From NCBI GenBank assembly GCA_030765065.1, contig CM060978.1, forward strand, positions 58,122,421 through 58,186,420: a DNA stretch of 64,000 nt, written 5' to 3'. The stretch comes from Deroplatys truncata. Taxonomy: Eukaryota; Arthropoda; Insecta; Mantodea; Mantidae. The notes below the pieces were generated by a model. It made no database searches, had not been told where the DNA came from, and saw only the letters and a program-made list of their open reading frames with translations. Made by a program: the position numbers and the translations under genes. Of this stretch, positions 10,590 to 21,964 are shown piece after piece (positions within the stretch are counted from its first letter, which is position 1; the number at the start of each line of letters is the position of its first letter).

Positions 10590-11660
10590 AAACACACATG
10601 CATTAGACGGTATGTCAATGAGGAGATTTAAGAAAATCTGGAAGATCAGAGTGTGACATCCGTATATCGGACTCAGAGGAGAAAAATGAGAATTGGTGCC
10701 CACTCGTACCCTGTTCCTTACCTTTGATCGGGTAGATCTCCATCAAAGACTAAGGTGGGAGGTATGTAGCCAGTTAGGCTATATATCGCGAACCCGCTGA
10801 AGTGCTATAGTTGTAAGCGCTTTGGACACACTAGTGACTTCTTTAATGGTGAACAAACCTGGAACTATGGAGACGGTCTCTCACGATGGAGCGTGTACTT
10901 CAACGTGCGTTAACTGCAGTGGAGAACTTCCATCGATATCCCCTCGTTTTACAGAGGAAAGAGCGATTTAGGATATCCGGATTAGGGAGAAGGTGTCTTT
11001 CTCGGAAGCCCGGAAACTCCTGTGTATCCGCCAACCCTCTGTACCTATAGCTCGGTGCAGCTAAACCTGTACCTTCTCATGGCAACTCAGACCAGCAATC
11101 TACCCGGGGCTACAACTTCTGATAAGATTATTGTAGCCAGATCTCTTCCAAAACTCTCGACATCACCACCTGCATCAACATCTGCCCAATCGTTACTGCC
11201 AAGATTTCTCCAGTAAGATCACTCTGTTAACATTCGATCTCCATAAATAAGCCTGGCAAGCCCGTAATGAGCAATGCTTTCTCGGCAAAATTCAAGACCT
11301 GCTATACTAGATGAGACTTCCTGAAGGAAACTCTAAAATCTGTGTCCGGGACGTCCACAAGCAGGACAGGTCCACTGTCATCTCCCCAGAGGTCCTCTTC
11401 TGAGGCATCTACTGGGAAAGCACAGATCGGTGATCTGTTCGAGGATCTCGACCCAAAATTTTGAGGCATCTACTGGGAAAACACAGATCGGCGATCTGGT
11501 TCGAGGATCTCGACCCAAAATTTTGAGGCATCTACTGGGAAAACACAGATCGGCGATCTGGTTCGATCTGGTTCGAGGATCTCGAACCAAAATTTTCTAT
11601 TGGAAAGGGATTCTACCCCTGGAGGAGATGGAGCTTAGGATTCTGCCCCCACTGCCAGAC
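10590..11660 (+). pseudogene. Non-LTR retrotransposon (jockey-like) ORF1 remnant
   Basis: Broken gag-like frame. The clearest landmark is a zinc knuckle at 10803-10845, C-Y-S-C-K-R-F-G-H-T-S-D-F, of the CX2CX4HX4C type but with the last cysteine replaced by phenylalanine. Upstream text is consistent with the P-x-R-C-type lead-in of LINE gag proteins, though frames shift. In active elements this nucleic-acid-binding protein packages the RNA. The C-terminal part carries a tandem repeat (11401-11597). Endonuclease traces of the second frame follow at 11765. Confidence 0.55.
11401..11597 (+). repeat. Three tandem 61-62 bp units in the LINE remnant
   Basis: Units starting TGAGGCATCTACTGGGAAA at 11401, 11462 and 11524 are almost identical; the third has an extra GGTTCGATCT-type duplication. 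Because the period is not a multiple of three, the expansion shifts the frame. This suggests it arose after the element died. Confidence 0.9.
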
Positions 11661-11764
11661 TGGCTGTAAAGCAGAGACAAAATAAAACTTCCGCTAAAGA
11701 TGTTAGCCTGCAAACCAAGAAAAGGTTAGACTGATTCGACCTCTACGTAGTAATTTTCCGATTG

Positions 11765-12215
11765 AGAACTTATCCTATTGTAATTACTGTACTTGTCCTA
11801 TACTGGAACATTCGCGGAAATAGATCACATCGATCAGAACTTGAACATTTGCCCAACAAGCATGAACCTTTGGTGGTATATTTGCAAGAGACTAAACTCC
11901 GTCCGCAAGTCAGCTTTCACTGTATCTCCTACCACGATGCAATCTTACACAAGAAGAAGGGAATTCCTGCGCACAAGGGCTCTATACTGCTCATCAGATA
12001 TGTTCGTGGAGTCTGTGTTCATTCAGTATGACATCCAGTCAGTTGCTGTAAGGATTAAACTGTCATCCATTCTATTTTCATTTGTATTATTCATTTGCCT
12101 CCATCTGCCGACGTCTCGTGCACCGATTTAGACTGTCTAGTTTCCCAGTTGCCAACACCTTTTTTGTTGGTGGGAGACGTCAACGCCTATCACCATCTTT
12201 GGAGCTCACCTTTCT
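11765..12215 (+). pseudogene. Non-LTR retrotransposon ORF2 endonuclease fragment
   Basis: At 11790-11900 a frame reads L-Y-W-N-I-R-G-N-R followed by Y-L-Q-E-T-K-L, the first two conserved blocks of apurinic-like (exonuclease-endonuclease-phosphatase) LINE endonucleases; the glutamate is the metal ligand. After frameshifts, a G-D-V-N-A-Y-H-H-L-W block at about 12171-12203 matches the third conserved block. The reverse transcriptase domain is absent, so the copy is broken off next to a family A fragment. Confidence 0.6.
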
Positions 12216-12221
12216 AAAATA

Positions 12222-12335
12222 TTTCTTTTTTATACAGGGGTCTGAAGCATGTATTTCCAGAAAATCTCGGTAACGGATTTTTGGATGGAAGCAATACCTT
12301 TTCTGACTAGAAAGTACGTAATAGAAAAGATAAAA
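12222..12335 (-). repeat. Family A repeat, proximal-end fragment
   Basis: Contains GGTCTGAAGCATGTATTTCC, AATCTCGGTAACGGATTTTTGG, and a decayed AGAAAGT end. It lies between the LINE remnant and the Tc1-like element. Confidence 0.55.
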
Positions 12336-12381
12336 ATTTAGTATTTATTGCAGATTTTCGCAAAAAAGGAGATTTTACATA

Positions 12382-13632
12382 CACTATGTGATCAAAAGTA
12401 TCCGCATACCCCCACAAACATACGTTTTTCATCTTAGGTGCATTGTGCTGCCACCTACTGCCTGGTGCTCATCCGCGACCTCAGTAGTCATTAGACATCG
12501 TGAAACAGCAGAATGGGACGCTCCGTGGAACTGATGGACTTCAAACGCGGTCAGATGATTGTGTGTCACTTGTGTCAGAAGTCTGTATGCGAGATTTCCA
12601 CACTCCTAAACATCGCTATGTCCACTGTTTCTGATGTGATAGTGAAGTGGAAACGTGAAGGGACATGTACAGCACAAAAGCGCACAGACCGACCTCATAT
12701 GTTCACTGACAGAGACCGCCGACATTTGAAGAGGGTCTTAAAGAGTAATAGGCAGACATCTATCCAGACCATCACACAGGAATTCCAAGCTGCATCAGGA
12801 TTTACTCCAAGTAGTATGACAGTTAGGCGTGTGGTGAGAAACCTTGTATTCCATGGTCGAGAGACTGCTGATAAGCCACACATCACGCAGGAAAATGCCA
12901 AACGACACTTCGCTTGGTGTAAGGACCATCAACATTACACGATTAAACAATGGTAAAACGTTGTGTGGAGTGACGAATTATGGCACACAATGTGGCGACC
13001 CGATGGCAGGGTGTGGGTATGGCGAATGCCCGGTGAACGTCATCTGCCAGCGTGTTTAGAGCCAACAGTGAAATTCGGAGGTGATGGTGGTGTTATGGTT
13101 TGGTCGTGTTTTTCCTGGAGGGGGCTTGCACCCCTTATTATTGTTTTGCGTGGCAAGATCACAGCGCAGACCTACATTGATATTTTAAGCACCTTCTTGC
13201 TTCCCACTGCTGAAGAGCAATTCGGGGATGGCGATTGCATCCTTTAACACGATCGAACACCTGTTCATACTGCACGGGCTGTGGCGGAGTGCTTACACGA
13301 CAATAACATCCTTGTAATGGACTGGCCTGCACAGAGTCCTGACTTGAATCCTATGGAACACCTTTGGGATGTTTTGGAACGCCGACTGCGTGCCAGGCCT
13401 CACCGACCTACATCGATACCTCTCCTCACATCCGCACTCCGTGAAGAATGGGCTGTCATTCTCCAAGATACCTTCCAGCACCTGATTGAAAGTATGCCTG
13501 CAAGAGCGAACGCTCTCATCAAGGCTAAGGGTGGGCCAACACCATATTGAATTCCAGCATTACCGATGGAGTGCGCCATTAACTTGTACGTAATTTTCAG
13601 CCAGGTGTCCGGATACTTTTGATCATGTAGTG
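12382..13632 (+). mobile_element. Tc1-like DNA transposon, copy 1
   Basis: The ends are inverted repeats, CACTATGTGATCAAAAGTAT at 12382 and the reverse of ATACTTTTGATCATGTAGTG ending at 13632. They are flanked by TA at 12380-12381 and 13633-13634. The element is 1251 bp and contains one transposase frame (12513-13550). A related copy lies on the minus strand at 50259-51479 with ends differing by a few bases. Confidence 0.9.
12513..13550 (+). pseudogene. Tc1-like transposase, broken by two in-frame stops
   Basis: A 345-codon frame of normal Tc1 length, with no frameshift. The N-terminal two-part helix-turn-helix spans about residues 5-110 (F-K-R-G-Q-M-I-V, then TDRDRRHLKR and TSIQTITQEF). The DDE domain shows D in V-V-W-S-D-E (about 12975), D in H-D-R-T-P-V-H (about 13250), and E in D-L-N-P-M-E-H-L-W-D (about 13355). 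There are 34 residues between the second D and E, the DD34E signature. TAA stops at 12954-12956 and 13245-13247 each look like a single base change: AAA (inferred) and CAA (copy 2 still has Q there). The enzyme would cut and paste DNA at TA sites; this copy cannot make it without readthrough. Confidence 0.9.
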
Positions 13633-13634
13633 TA

Positions 13635-13805
13635 CACAGTGTACCTTTAAGGACACATAAATATCATCGCTCTGTATAGTAGTCATACCCGCATTTTTGG
13701 TCACAAAGGTACCCGAGCCAATGAGGCAATTGCTTTGTTTTGAAACGTTCTCTATTTCTCTTATTTTTAAGTTTTTCCTAGAGTGCTTATTTACGCAAGT
13801 ATCAG

Positions 13806-13845
<40 letters not shown>

Positions 13846-14269
13846 TTCATAGAATCAGCTGTGGAAGATAAAAGAGTTGTGCCCATTGTAACACAGCTGC
13901 CGTTTTCCAAGGTAAAGATGGACGATGCAGGACTACAACAAACGTTGTATATTACTTAAAACATATTGAAACGGATTGCATGAGAAGCACTGGAGAAGCA
14001 TTTACATAACAAGTAAAACATTTAAACCAGACTATCAAGAAATTCTCTTTGAAGGGATGTATATGAGCTCAAACGCTCAAAATCCACCAAAAAGGCTGTT
14101 TTTTTGCATGTTCGTGTGTCTTCTACATCTTCCTGGTGGTTTTTGCAAAACAGTACATTTATAAGTCTATTTAGAATTCTTTTCCAAAAAAGCTCATATC
14201 TACCAACATAAATTGTGTGGCTGTAAAAACATACCATGAACACTAGAGTGGATAAAGCACCACGGAATC
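13635..14269. other. Unassigned DNA with a (GT)n microsatellite
   Basis: The dinucleotide tract GT runs from about 13808 to 13844. Nothing else is recognisable. The open frames at 13976 and 14022 are unsupported. Confidence 0.5.
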
Positions 14270-14775
14270 TGGACTGAGTTCTCAGTCCGCACCATAGGAC
14301 CCCAAGAGTCAAGCTCGTGGGGCTTCTCCATTAGGGCAGTATCTATTTTATACTCTGTCCCTCCCTGTGTGGCCGAGATTGCGTCAGGACACCTGCCTCC
14401 CCTCGTCTATTGCCACACAGGATGGAAATGGATACCCACTTACGTGCGTCAGCCCAATAGGGAAAACCCTATCATGAAGACTAGCGAAGTACCTTGGTGG
14501 GGCCAACAGTACACCTAATTACCGTCTACCAGCTCTCACTCATGGTTAGTGCCGGAGAACATTTGGGCATCTCACGATGCCATCTGGGCGGAAAACCAAT
14601 CAGGCGTACCCAACTTCCCATGGGTATCGGGAACCACTGCTCCGCCGAGTCCAACCCAATTCCAACAACTCCCTTACTAGAGGGACTCAAATTTTCGGCC
14701 CAGCGTACTTCTAGTAACGTCAGAAGTACCACGAGTACTAGGGGTCCGCAGTGCCCGCACCAGGGCACCTGAAAT
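14270..14775. other. GC-richer unclassified repeat-like segment
   Basis: Sharp rise in GC compared with both flanks (GTCCCTCCCTGTGTGGCCGA, GCACCAGGGCACCTG at the right edge), as seen in 5' regions of non-LTR elements. Two overlapping frames of 92 and 80 residues on opposite strands cover it, but neither matches a family I recognise. Confidence 0.3.
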
Positions 14776-14817
14776 CTAATTTACATCGTTTTACCATCTC
14801 TATTTGGTATCTAAAAT

Positions 14818-15725
14818 AAGTAGAGGAAGTATTGTATACCCACAACAACTCTATACCAAGATTTCATTGGAAATACACATTTTGAGACCCCCTAATCTAA
14901 AAAAAACATTTTGAAAAAAGATCCAGCATGTTTGTTTTGAGTATAACTCAAAAATGAAAAACGGGTTAAATACCAACCCTTTCCATGAAATCAATTGTTA
15001 TTTCTTATTTTTTAAAAACGACTCCAAATGATTTTGATTAATATCTTGAATTTTATAGGAATAACCTTTGAAGTCTGAATAACTTTAGTGTAAGTGATAA
15101 ACCATAAGTGATGGACAAAATGTTACTGCATCAATATGAGCACGCCATTTTTGTAGCATTTACCATTTTCGAGATAATCTTTCTTATTGGTTTGAATTTT
15201 CGAAAACCTTTCGAAAAAAATTTTAAAACGCAAGCCGCTACTGTTTTTGTTTCTTTCCTGTTCAGACAAAGAGAATTTAATTTTAAATCCATCTCATAGA
15301 GATTCACTATGAAAAGATTTTATATCACTTTAACCTACTGTATTTCTTGTTATCATTAACAACACATTACAGTGAATGCCGCACTTCGAACACAATATCT
15401 TAAGTTATATAATTAAAAGCGAATGAACGTTTCTTACCTCATTCTAGATTTTTCAGCAATCAATTTTTAATTACTACGTCTTCATAGTTCAGTTGTTTCT
15501 TGCGATTGCAGGGAAACAGCATGGAATTTTAAGGCCAGCATATAACGCCCAGTTCTTAAGCATTTGACTATCGCTATTCTCTTTGTATGTATAACGAAAT
15601 GTAGAATGTAGCTGTTACTGCAAATGTTCATCTCGATTAAAATGAAGTAGATAGAAAAAAACCTTCTGAAGAATAATTTCTATACCCATTAATATACGTT
15701 AGAGAGTAGAAAAAAGATAATAAAC
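14818..15725 (+). repeat. Family A repeat, diverged full-length copy
   Basis: Landmarks in order: AAGTAGAGGAAGTATTG, GAAATACACATTTTGAGA, TATAACTCAAAAATGAAAAA, a CATTTTCGAGATAAT-like block, TTTGACTATCGCTATTCTCT and a GAGAGTAGAAAAAAG end. It belongs to the older, diverged subfamily also seen at 21165 and 52190. Confidence 0.6.
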
Positions 15726-16258
15726 TCAATTTCGTCAGTGCACCAGTTTAGGTTAGGATAAGTTAGGTTAGGTTAATACTGGATCTGTAGAATTTCATTT
15801 GTTAGCATGATAAAGCTTGTTCGTTCTTAAAAGTTCCCTTTAAAATAAATAAATTGTGTTATTATTTTGTAGATATTTACCGAAGATTAAACGAATCTTA
15901 TACCAAGTTTAAAGTAGTTAAGAACAAAGAAAACCGCACGTATATTTAAAAGGTAACCATTTCTTATCCTCTTATTTGAAGAACAGGGGAAGCAACTCTT
16001 GGAAACCAAGTTACTGTGTGCGATATCATATATTAAACTTATAATCTAGATTTTCACACTTCCTTTTTATTTAAAATGTTAATGAAGTCAGGATGAGAGG
16101 GGGGGTTTACGAAAGATAAAAGAGTACAAGAAAAGATTAAAATTTCTGGTCACGTTAGTTTGCTGCAGGCAAACATACACTGTGCGAAAATCCGGAAAAT
16201 CGTTTTCTAGTTCCAACAAAAAGTGAAAGAAAAGCAAACGTGCACAGAAGCCAAATGG

Positions 16259-16299
<41 letters not shown>

Positions 16300-16749
16300 G
16301 GAAGCGGAGGTGGAGGGCTATAGAAAAATCTCTGTCTCAGTTCACCAAAACTTGGTCAACATTCGAGTCTTCTGGTTTATTAGGCTAGGATGTTTGTGTT
16401 GCGTTGCCCATGGCGAGTTTGGTTCATATGAGAATCGTCTGGGGCGCTGATGAGGCGTGTATACGGCGCAGCCATGCGGCTGCATCGGAAAACACTGTCT
16501 GATACGAATGCTACCTACGCATACTTGTATAAGGATGACCTGTTCATTTCCAACTGCGTCTGCGAAACACATACAGCTGTCCTGCACGTAATTGTGTATC
16601 TTGTCACACGAGCGCAAATAATCAGCCCTTCTGTGCATACGATCCATTGTAAATAATCCGGTTTTGGGCAAAAAAGTACCTCTTTAGAATTTACTTTAAA
16701 ATATACTCAGAAAAAAGTTTTATATTTATACCACTTATCTCTATTAACC
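15726..16749. other. Unassigned DNA with a (GA)n microsatellite
   Basis: A GA tract runs at about 16261-16298. At 15752-15775 there are a few GGTTAGGTTAGG steps, too few to be telomeric. The frames at 16223-16671 are GA-repeat driven or overlap on both strands and are not supported. Confidence 0.5.
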
Positions 16750-17270
16750 GAACCAGGTGGCAACGCGTACGACTCACATTAGAGAGGTCCCGGATTCGAT
16801 TCCTGGAGCCGCCACTCTGACCCATGAATTTCTTCGGGGTTCCCTGGTCATAAGGTGAATGTTTTGAGTGAGTTCAATCATTACCCCGTTTCTTCCATTT
16901 CGTTCCATCGTCATTTCATTCAGCCTTCACCCGTTAGGTCTGTTTCAGGGTTGAAAGTGTCTGCGACGGTGTTTCGGTGCGGCGTGATGTTCTCTGTAGA
17001 GCTTTCTCCGTCTTTCGACTTTCGGCTAGTTTCTGGGGTATAAGATCTGCACCTTCAGAAAGGGGTTGAGCCTTGTGTTAGAGGTGGAGTATCCGGTTTG
17101 CCTGTCCCACTGTCGGGGCATCTCAAACTGGAATGGTAGCTACCCTGTATTTGCTGAGCCGTCATTCCTGGTTCCAGCCGCCCGGTGTCTCCTCTCACCT
17201 TCTCCGGGAACGCCCCTTGTGGGGCATTGTTACAATACAGTCCCTGAATCTTATTATCCCTCCGATAATA
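16750..17270 (+). mobile_element. tRNA-derived SINE with long body
   Basis: The head CCGAACCAGGTGGCAACGCG is A-box-like and GGATTCGATTCCTGG is the B-box (about 16792-16806). The body has GCCACTCTGACCCATGAATT and CGGGGTTCCCTGGTCATAAG. The tail reads ACAGTCCCTGAATCTTATTA before a family A copy begins. The 62- and 99-residue frames here are incidental. Confidence 0.6.
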
Positions 17271-17277
17271 AGGGTAA

Positions 17278-17725
17278 TAGCCATATTAAGCAGAGGAAGT
17301 ATTGCTTTCCACACAAAATTAATAATCAAGATTTTACCATAAATACACATTTTGAGGTCCTATGAATAAAAATATTGTAATTGCTCCGTGTGAGTATGTG
17401 TGTGTCTGTTTGTGTGAACATCATAATTCAAAACTGATAAGTCGGAAAAATGCAAAATTTGGTATATAAATTCGGAATCTTCCAAAGATGCGACACACAG
17501 ATTTTTAACAAAATCCCTAATCCCAAACTAACGTCTATATGAAAAATGTTGCGTTATTTTTTATTTGCTAAAAATTACTTTGAAGGCCGTATTTGATAAT
17601 TCTAATCAATAATGAGTACTTCGAAAATGGTTAACGCCACAAAAAATAAATAAATTATGTGTTTTAATAAGATATATCTTCTATATAAGTTTATGTATAT
17701 CTCTTATCGTTAAATGTAGGCATAC
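17278..17725 (+). repeat. Family A repeat, partial
   Basis: AAGCAGAGGAAGTATTGCTT, ATTCAAAACTGATAAGTCGG and TACTTCGAAAATGGTTAACG follow the family order. It breaks off at about 17725. Confidence 0.6.
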
Positions 17726-17984
17726 GATCTCTTAACCAATTGGCTTCAAGTTATCTGCACTCAAACATTGTCAGTACAGAGAATGTAAACGACAGCGACC
17801 AATAGGCATTGCCGGACAGGTAAACATGCTCTGGTAGTGCTGTCTGCAAATGACAACAAACTGTACGAGGCATAGGATAGTTTGTAATCCCCGACGTCAG
17901 TAACACTTCAACTTTATTTCCTTTCCTTCTGGTTTTAGTACTTACAAATGTTTATGTCTGCTGATAAGGTATAGAAAATTAATT
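17726..17984. other. Unassigned interval between family A fragments
   Basis: No recognisable feature (it contains AACCAATTGGCTTC and other ordinary sequence). Confidence 0.3.
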
Positions 17985-18235
17985 CAGAATGAAGAGAACT
18001 TCACAAGCTGTTACCAAAACATTCAAGATATGAATTCTATGTCGTTTAAATATCTTAAACATATGGCATTTTAATCAAATCATTTCAGCCATAGTATTTG
18101 AGAAAATAGCGAAAACTTACCCATGTAAAACGTAGTTTGGAATAAGAGATTTATTTATTTATTTATTATTTTTTAAAACTTCATATCGCATCTTAGGATG
18201 ATACTGAACTTAAATAACAAATTCTTGGTCTATGG
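17985..18235 (-). repeat. Family A repeat, central fragment in reverse
   Basis: CTTCACAAGCTGTTACC, ATATCTTAAACATATGGCAT, CATGTAAAACGTAGTTTGG and ATACTGAACTTAAATAACAA match the family in opposite orientation to the preceding copy. Confidence 0.6.
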
Positions 18236-18559
18236 CCCAAGGTTAGCGGGAGGTCGGCACCGGGCAGTCGATAAACAAAGATAAGTAACGCCCTGGCCAG
18301 CGTAAACACCTGAAGCGCTATCGTCATATAACTAGAATCTTCTGGATGTTTCTCCTTCTCGAACGTTCTGAAACTGTGGAAATTTCCAATGGGAGGTGAG
18401 CCAATACTCGTCCACACTCCTAAATTGGTCCCCCCTAGTATCTCACCCAGCACGTGCTGCTTCCTAGTGGCGACTACTCGACGAGGTCAGACACATTCAA
18501 CTTCACTTCAGCAGCATGCTTGGAACATAAGCGAGTTATGCAAGAAAGTGGAGCGGGAA
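18236..18559. other. Unassigned DNA, possibly LTR- or promoter-like
   Basis: Moderately GC-rich. It ends with CATAAGCGAGT near 18526-18537, a decamer repeated just beyond the pogo-like element (20888-20897). An 86-residue minus frame is unsupported. Confidence 0.3.
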
Positions 18560-18683
18560 GAAAATTTCGTCCCCCTTAGTCCAAATATAGCCCCGAGACG
18601 AAATTTGGGACACAATTTTTTGTTGTGTGTTGAAATTAAAGATATATTACAGGGGCTACATATTGTATGTTAGTGATTTTCAG

Positions 18684-20269
18684 ATGGTAAAACGCAAAAC
18701 ATTGAGTAAGGAGGCTATGATTGAAGATGTGAAGCTCCTCAGAGAAGGCAAAATAAGGCATAAAACAGCAGCTTAAACATTTCAACTGCCTCGAGCTACT
18801 TTGAAGGGCTATATTAAGTCGTCCTTTTCTCCGGAAGAAATGTTTGAGAAGAAAATATGCAGGCTTCCGTCTTGACAACTCAAATTGAACAACTCCTTTT
18901 AAGTTATTCTTTGGAAATGGAGATAAAACTTACTGCAAATGATTTATCAAGGATGGCGTATCATCAAGCTTAAGAAGCAATTTGCCTCATCTATTCAGTA
19001 ATAAGAAAAAAGCACAACCAAAATGGCAACGTTTATTTTTTAAAAGAAACCCAACTTTGAGCATGTGAAGACCATAAAATCTTTCAATAGATCAAGCTTT
19101 TATCCTAGAAAATGTTAAACTCTTGTTCTCTATCCTCAGACCACAGCTTCAGAATATCGATTTTGATCAAACAAGAATCTTAAATGTAGACGAAACTGGA
19201 ATCTCCAGCCTAAGTCCACAAAGATAGTTTCAGCAAAAACAAAAAGGAGAATTCAAAAGCTTTCTTCTGTGGAACGTGGAGCAACGATCACTGAAGACAT
19301 CTGTAGTGTGCAGCTGGCCAATACTTTCCACCAATACTAATATTTCCACAGCAAATTGGCAGGCTGAGCTGCTAGATGGTGCTCCTACTGGTACAACAGT
19401 AGCATGTTCAGAATCTGGGTGAATAACTGGCCCTCTTTTCTTCAAGTGGCTTGAATATCTCAACTCAAGCGTGGGACCAACAAAAAAGAAATCTATAGTT
19501 TTAGTATTGGACGCTCATTATTCTCACACTAGGAATGTGCATGTGATTGAACGATCACGGAAATTGGGTATAAACATCATTTACCTTCCCCACAACACAC
19601 AAACAAGATGCAACCCCAAGATGTGTCATTCGTGTCTCCTCTCAAAACATATTGTACGAAAGCAATAGAAAACTGCTTGCTGACCACCCAAATCGTGTTG
19701 TTAGGAAGCCCCAGATAGCATCACTTTTTGATGAAGGCCCATTTGAGTGCTGCAACTCTACAAACGGATTCAGGGATTCATTCTGAGTCAACGGATTCAG
19801 GGAAACTGAAATTCTCCTTTCATTCTGAAGTACTTACAGAAGCTGACTTACCTCACTAACAGAAGGATTGTACAAGTATAGAAGGACAAGGACTAGTTGA
19901 GATTACCTCTGAGAAGATTTCCATCACCCAGTGGAAATTGGGCCCTCTAAGATTGTAATTTCTTCCAAAGACATTCGACAAGTTCCTGTGATTTGCCCAT
20001 CAATCAGCAATCGCGAATGATCTGTTGGGTTCATCACTGACACTCTCCACAAATTGCAAGTTTTGGAGACACAGGAGAGAAAAAGGAAGAAATAAAAGAA
20101 ATGTTTTTCCGGAAACAAGAGAGTGAAGGGGATAAAAAGAACGCTTCAGATAGACGATGACAAAAACAGAGCTTCATCCAAAACTCAAAAATCATCAGCG
20201 AAAAGGAGAAAATACCAAAATATATTCTTGAATCTTCAAGTGACAGTGGCACCGATGAAGAGCTGACGT

Positions 20270-20309
<40 letters not shown>

Positions 20310-20460
20310 GACGTGAGTGCCCCAGATGCTACTGATAATGTTTATCGGACAAATAAAGAGGGAAATGGGTCAGGTGTGGTCAACGCTGTAAATGGTGTCA
20401 TGAAATGTGTTCATTATCACTAAATGTGGACAACTTTCTCTGTGACATTTGTTTGGATTA
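18684..20460 (+). pseudogene. Pogo-like transposase, multiply broken
   Basis: The start at 18684 reads MVKRKTLSKEAMIEDVKLLR, an N-terminal helix-turn-helix (pipsqueak-like) opening; a stop at 18774 interrupts it. The DDE_1 domain shows N-V-D-E-T-G at 19183-19200, L-D-A-H-Y-S-H-T at about 19507, and a Q-D-V-S-F block after a frameshift at about 19616, the three acidic positions. The C-terminus ends in an acidic Ser/Asp-rich stretch, a GAT microsatellite (Asp or Met repeats by frame), then Cys/His-bearing text like a PHD-type zinc finger. At least five stops or frameshifts rule out activity. Confidence 0.75.
20267..20309. repeat. (GAT)n microsatellite in the pogo C-terminal region
   Basis: About a dozen GAT/ATG units in the acidic linker of the dead transposase. 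Expansion of an Asp-rich codon run is likely. Confidence 0.9.
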
Positions 20461-20875
20461 GCTGTGAGATTTCCAAAGTTCCATATATTCTGCATTTTAA
20501 TAAGAATTGTTAAAACACATTCAGCAGTTTATTTTTGTTTGACAGTAAAAATTTAAATTCCGGTTAATTGTCCTATGTTTATATAATAAAGAATATCACT
20601 CTTGATAACCTAGTTCCATTTACCTTCGTATTTCATCATAACAGATACAATATACCCTAGGGGACAAATTAGGAATACTCTCTTGAAAATGGTAAATGTG
20701 TCAGATTTTATGTTTATATGTTTTCTTCCTATCGTTTTAAACACATTTAATTTTTATTTGTGTTTTTATTTGTAGGACGCTTAAAGAGATAGGATACTTT
20801 TAATGTTTGGGTTTTTAACTTCAACATACTATATGTAAAATAAAAAACAACAAACAAACGGGGGACGAAATATGG

Positions 20876-21164
20876 CACACCTCCCCTATATAAGCGAGTG
20901 CTCTCGCAGTCAAAGTGCATTTCGAGTGCGACAAAAACTGCAGTTCTCCGAACGTCTTGGTGACGACTGCTGTGACCTACAGTAATTGCTGCTACTACGA
21001 GAGATTACGAAGTCTTGTGATCGACGTGTGTATTTCGTTACGCCGCTACGTCACGGAGAAACTGAAGTGATCATGAAAAGTTGAACTAGATTACATTAAC
21101 GAGGTGACATGGAGAACGTAGTGAAGTGACAGTTCAAAATTGGATAAAGTCATAGCATTTATTC
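20876..21164 (+). promoter_or_regulatory. TATA-like promoter candidate, unknown parent element
   Basis: CCTATATAAG at 20882-20891 is followed 20-30 bp later by TCGCAGTCAAAGTG, a plausible arthropod start region, then a GC-balanced leader. The arrangement resembles an LTR R region or a gene promoter. No coding exon is recognisable downstream before family A begins at 21165. Confidence 0.25.
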
Positions 21165-21962
21165 AACCATTCATTTTTACTTTCTTAACCACATACAAAG
21201 TAGGTAGAGATTCCAACCAAAAATTGTATATCGAGATTTCAGCGGAAATGCATGTTTTGAGGCTCCGGAATCAAATAGAGCATTTTAGAAATAGGTCTAT
21301 GTATGTGTGTGTGTGTTTATATTTATGTGAACAGCATAACTTAAAAACGAAAAGTCAGATAAAATCAAAGTTGGTATTTACATTCAGTACATTCCAAAGA
21401 TGCGACATGAAGATTTTCAAGAAAATCCGCCACCCCATGCTATTCTTTACATGGAACATCTTTCGAAAATTTTTATTTGGGAAAAAATGATTAACGGTTT
21501 TGATTAAAATACCATATTTTAATGATATTTATATGGAAAATAAAATTTATATTTTGAATTCTCTGGGGATAGACTTTTAAGTCTTCTTCATTCCGAAGTA
21601 ATTTTGTATAATCTTGTATAACTAGTAAACGTTAAGCGGTAGACGAGAATGTGCTACACAGAAAACGCAAATCTCTTAAAAACAGTTTTTCGTGGCATAA
21701 GACATTTCTGAGATATCCGTTATTTAAGGTTCGATTTGTTCATTTCTTGGTCTGTATGGAATATATAGTGCCCAGTGCTTAAATATAGGACTATCGCTGT
21801 TCCCTTTGTATCTATAACTAAATATGTAATATAGTTATTTCTGCAAATGTTTAATTGGATTAGTATGTAGTAGATGGAAAAATAAGCATTAGTAAGAATA
21901 GTTTGTGTATTCACTATTAAAGATAGAGGGTAGAGAAGGTTATGTGAATGTATGGTATTAGA
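21165..21962 (+). repeat. Family A repeat, diverged full-length copy
   Basis: TTTACTTTCTTAACCACATA, TATCGAGATTTCAGCGGAAA, AACAGCATAACTTAAAAACG, GGACTATCGCTGTTCCCT and GGGTAGAGAAGGTTATGTG in order. Frames of 116 and 64 residues are fortuitous. Confidence 0.7.
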
Positions 21963-21964
21963 TT

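Larger units (their letters stand above)
18565..20875 (+). mobile_element. Pogo-like (CENP-B/jerky type DDE) transposon remnant
   Basis: Left ATTTCGTCCCCC (about 18565) and right GGGGGACGAAAT (about 20860-20873) form short inverted ends. ACGAAATTTGGGACAC at 18598 echoes ACGAAATATGGCACAC at 20866 as a direct repeat. The interior is one decayed transposase. A TA duplication, expected for this group, cannot be fixed with confidence. The decamer ATAAGCGAGT occurs outside both ends. Confidence 0.6.

Noticed and set aside
15750-15775. Insect telomere (TTAGG)n
   Set aside because: Only a few imperfect units; such runs occur throughout insect genomes.
16223-16450. Arg/Glu-repeat protein
   Set aside because: Translation of the (GA)n microsatellite.
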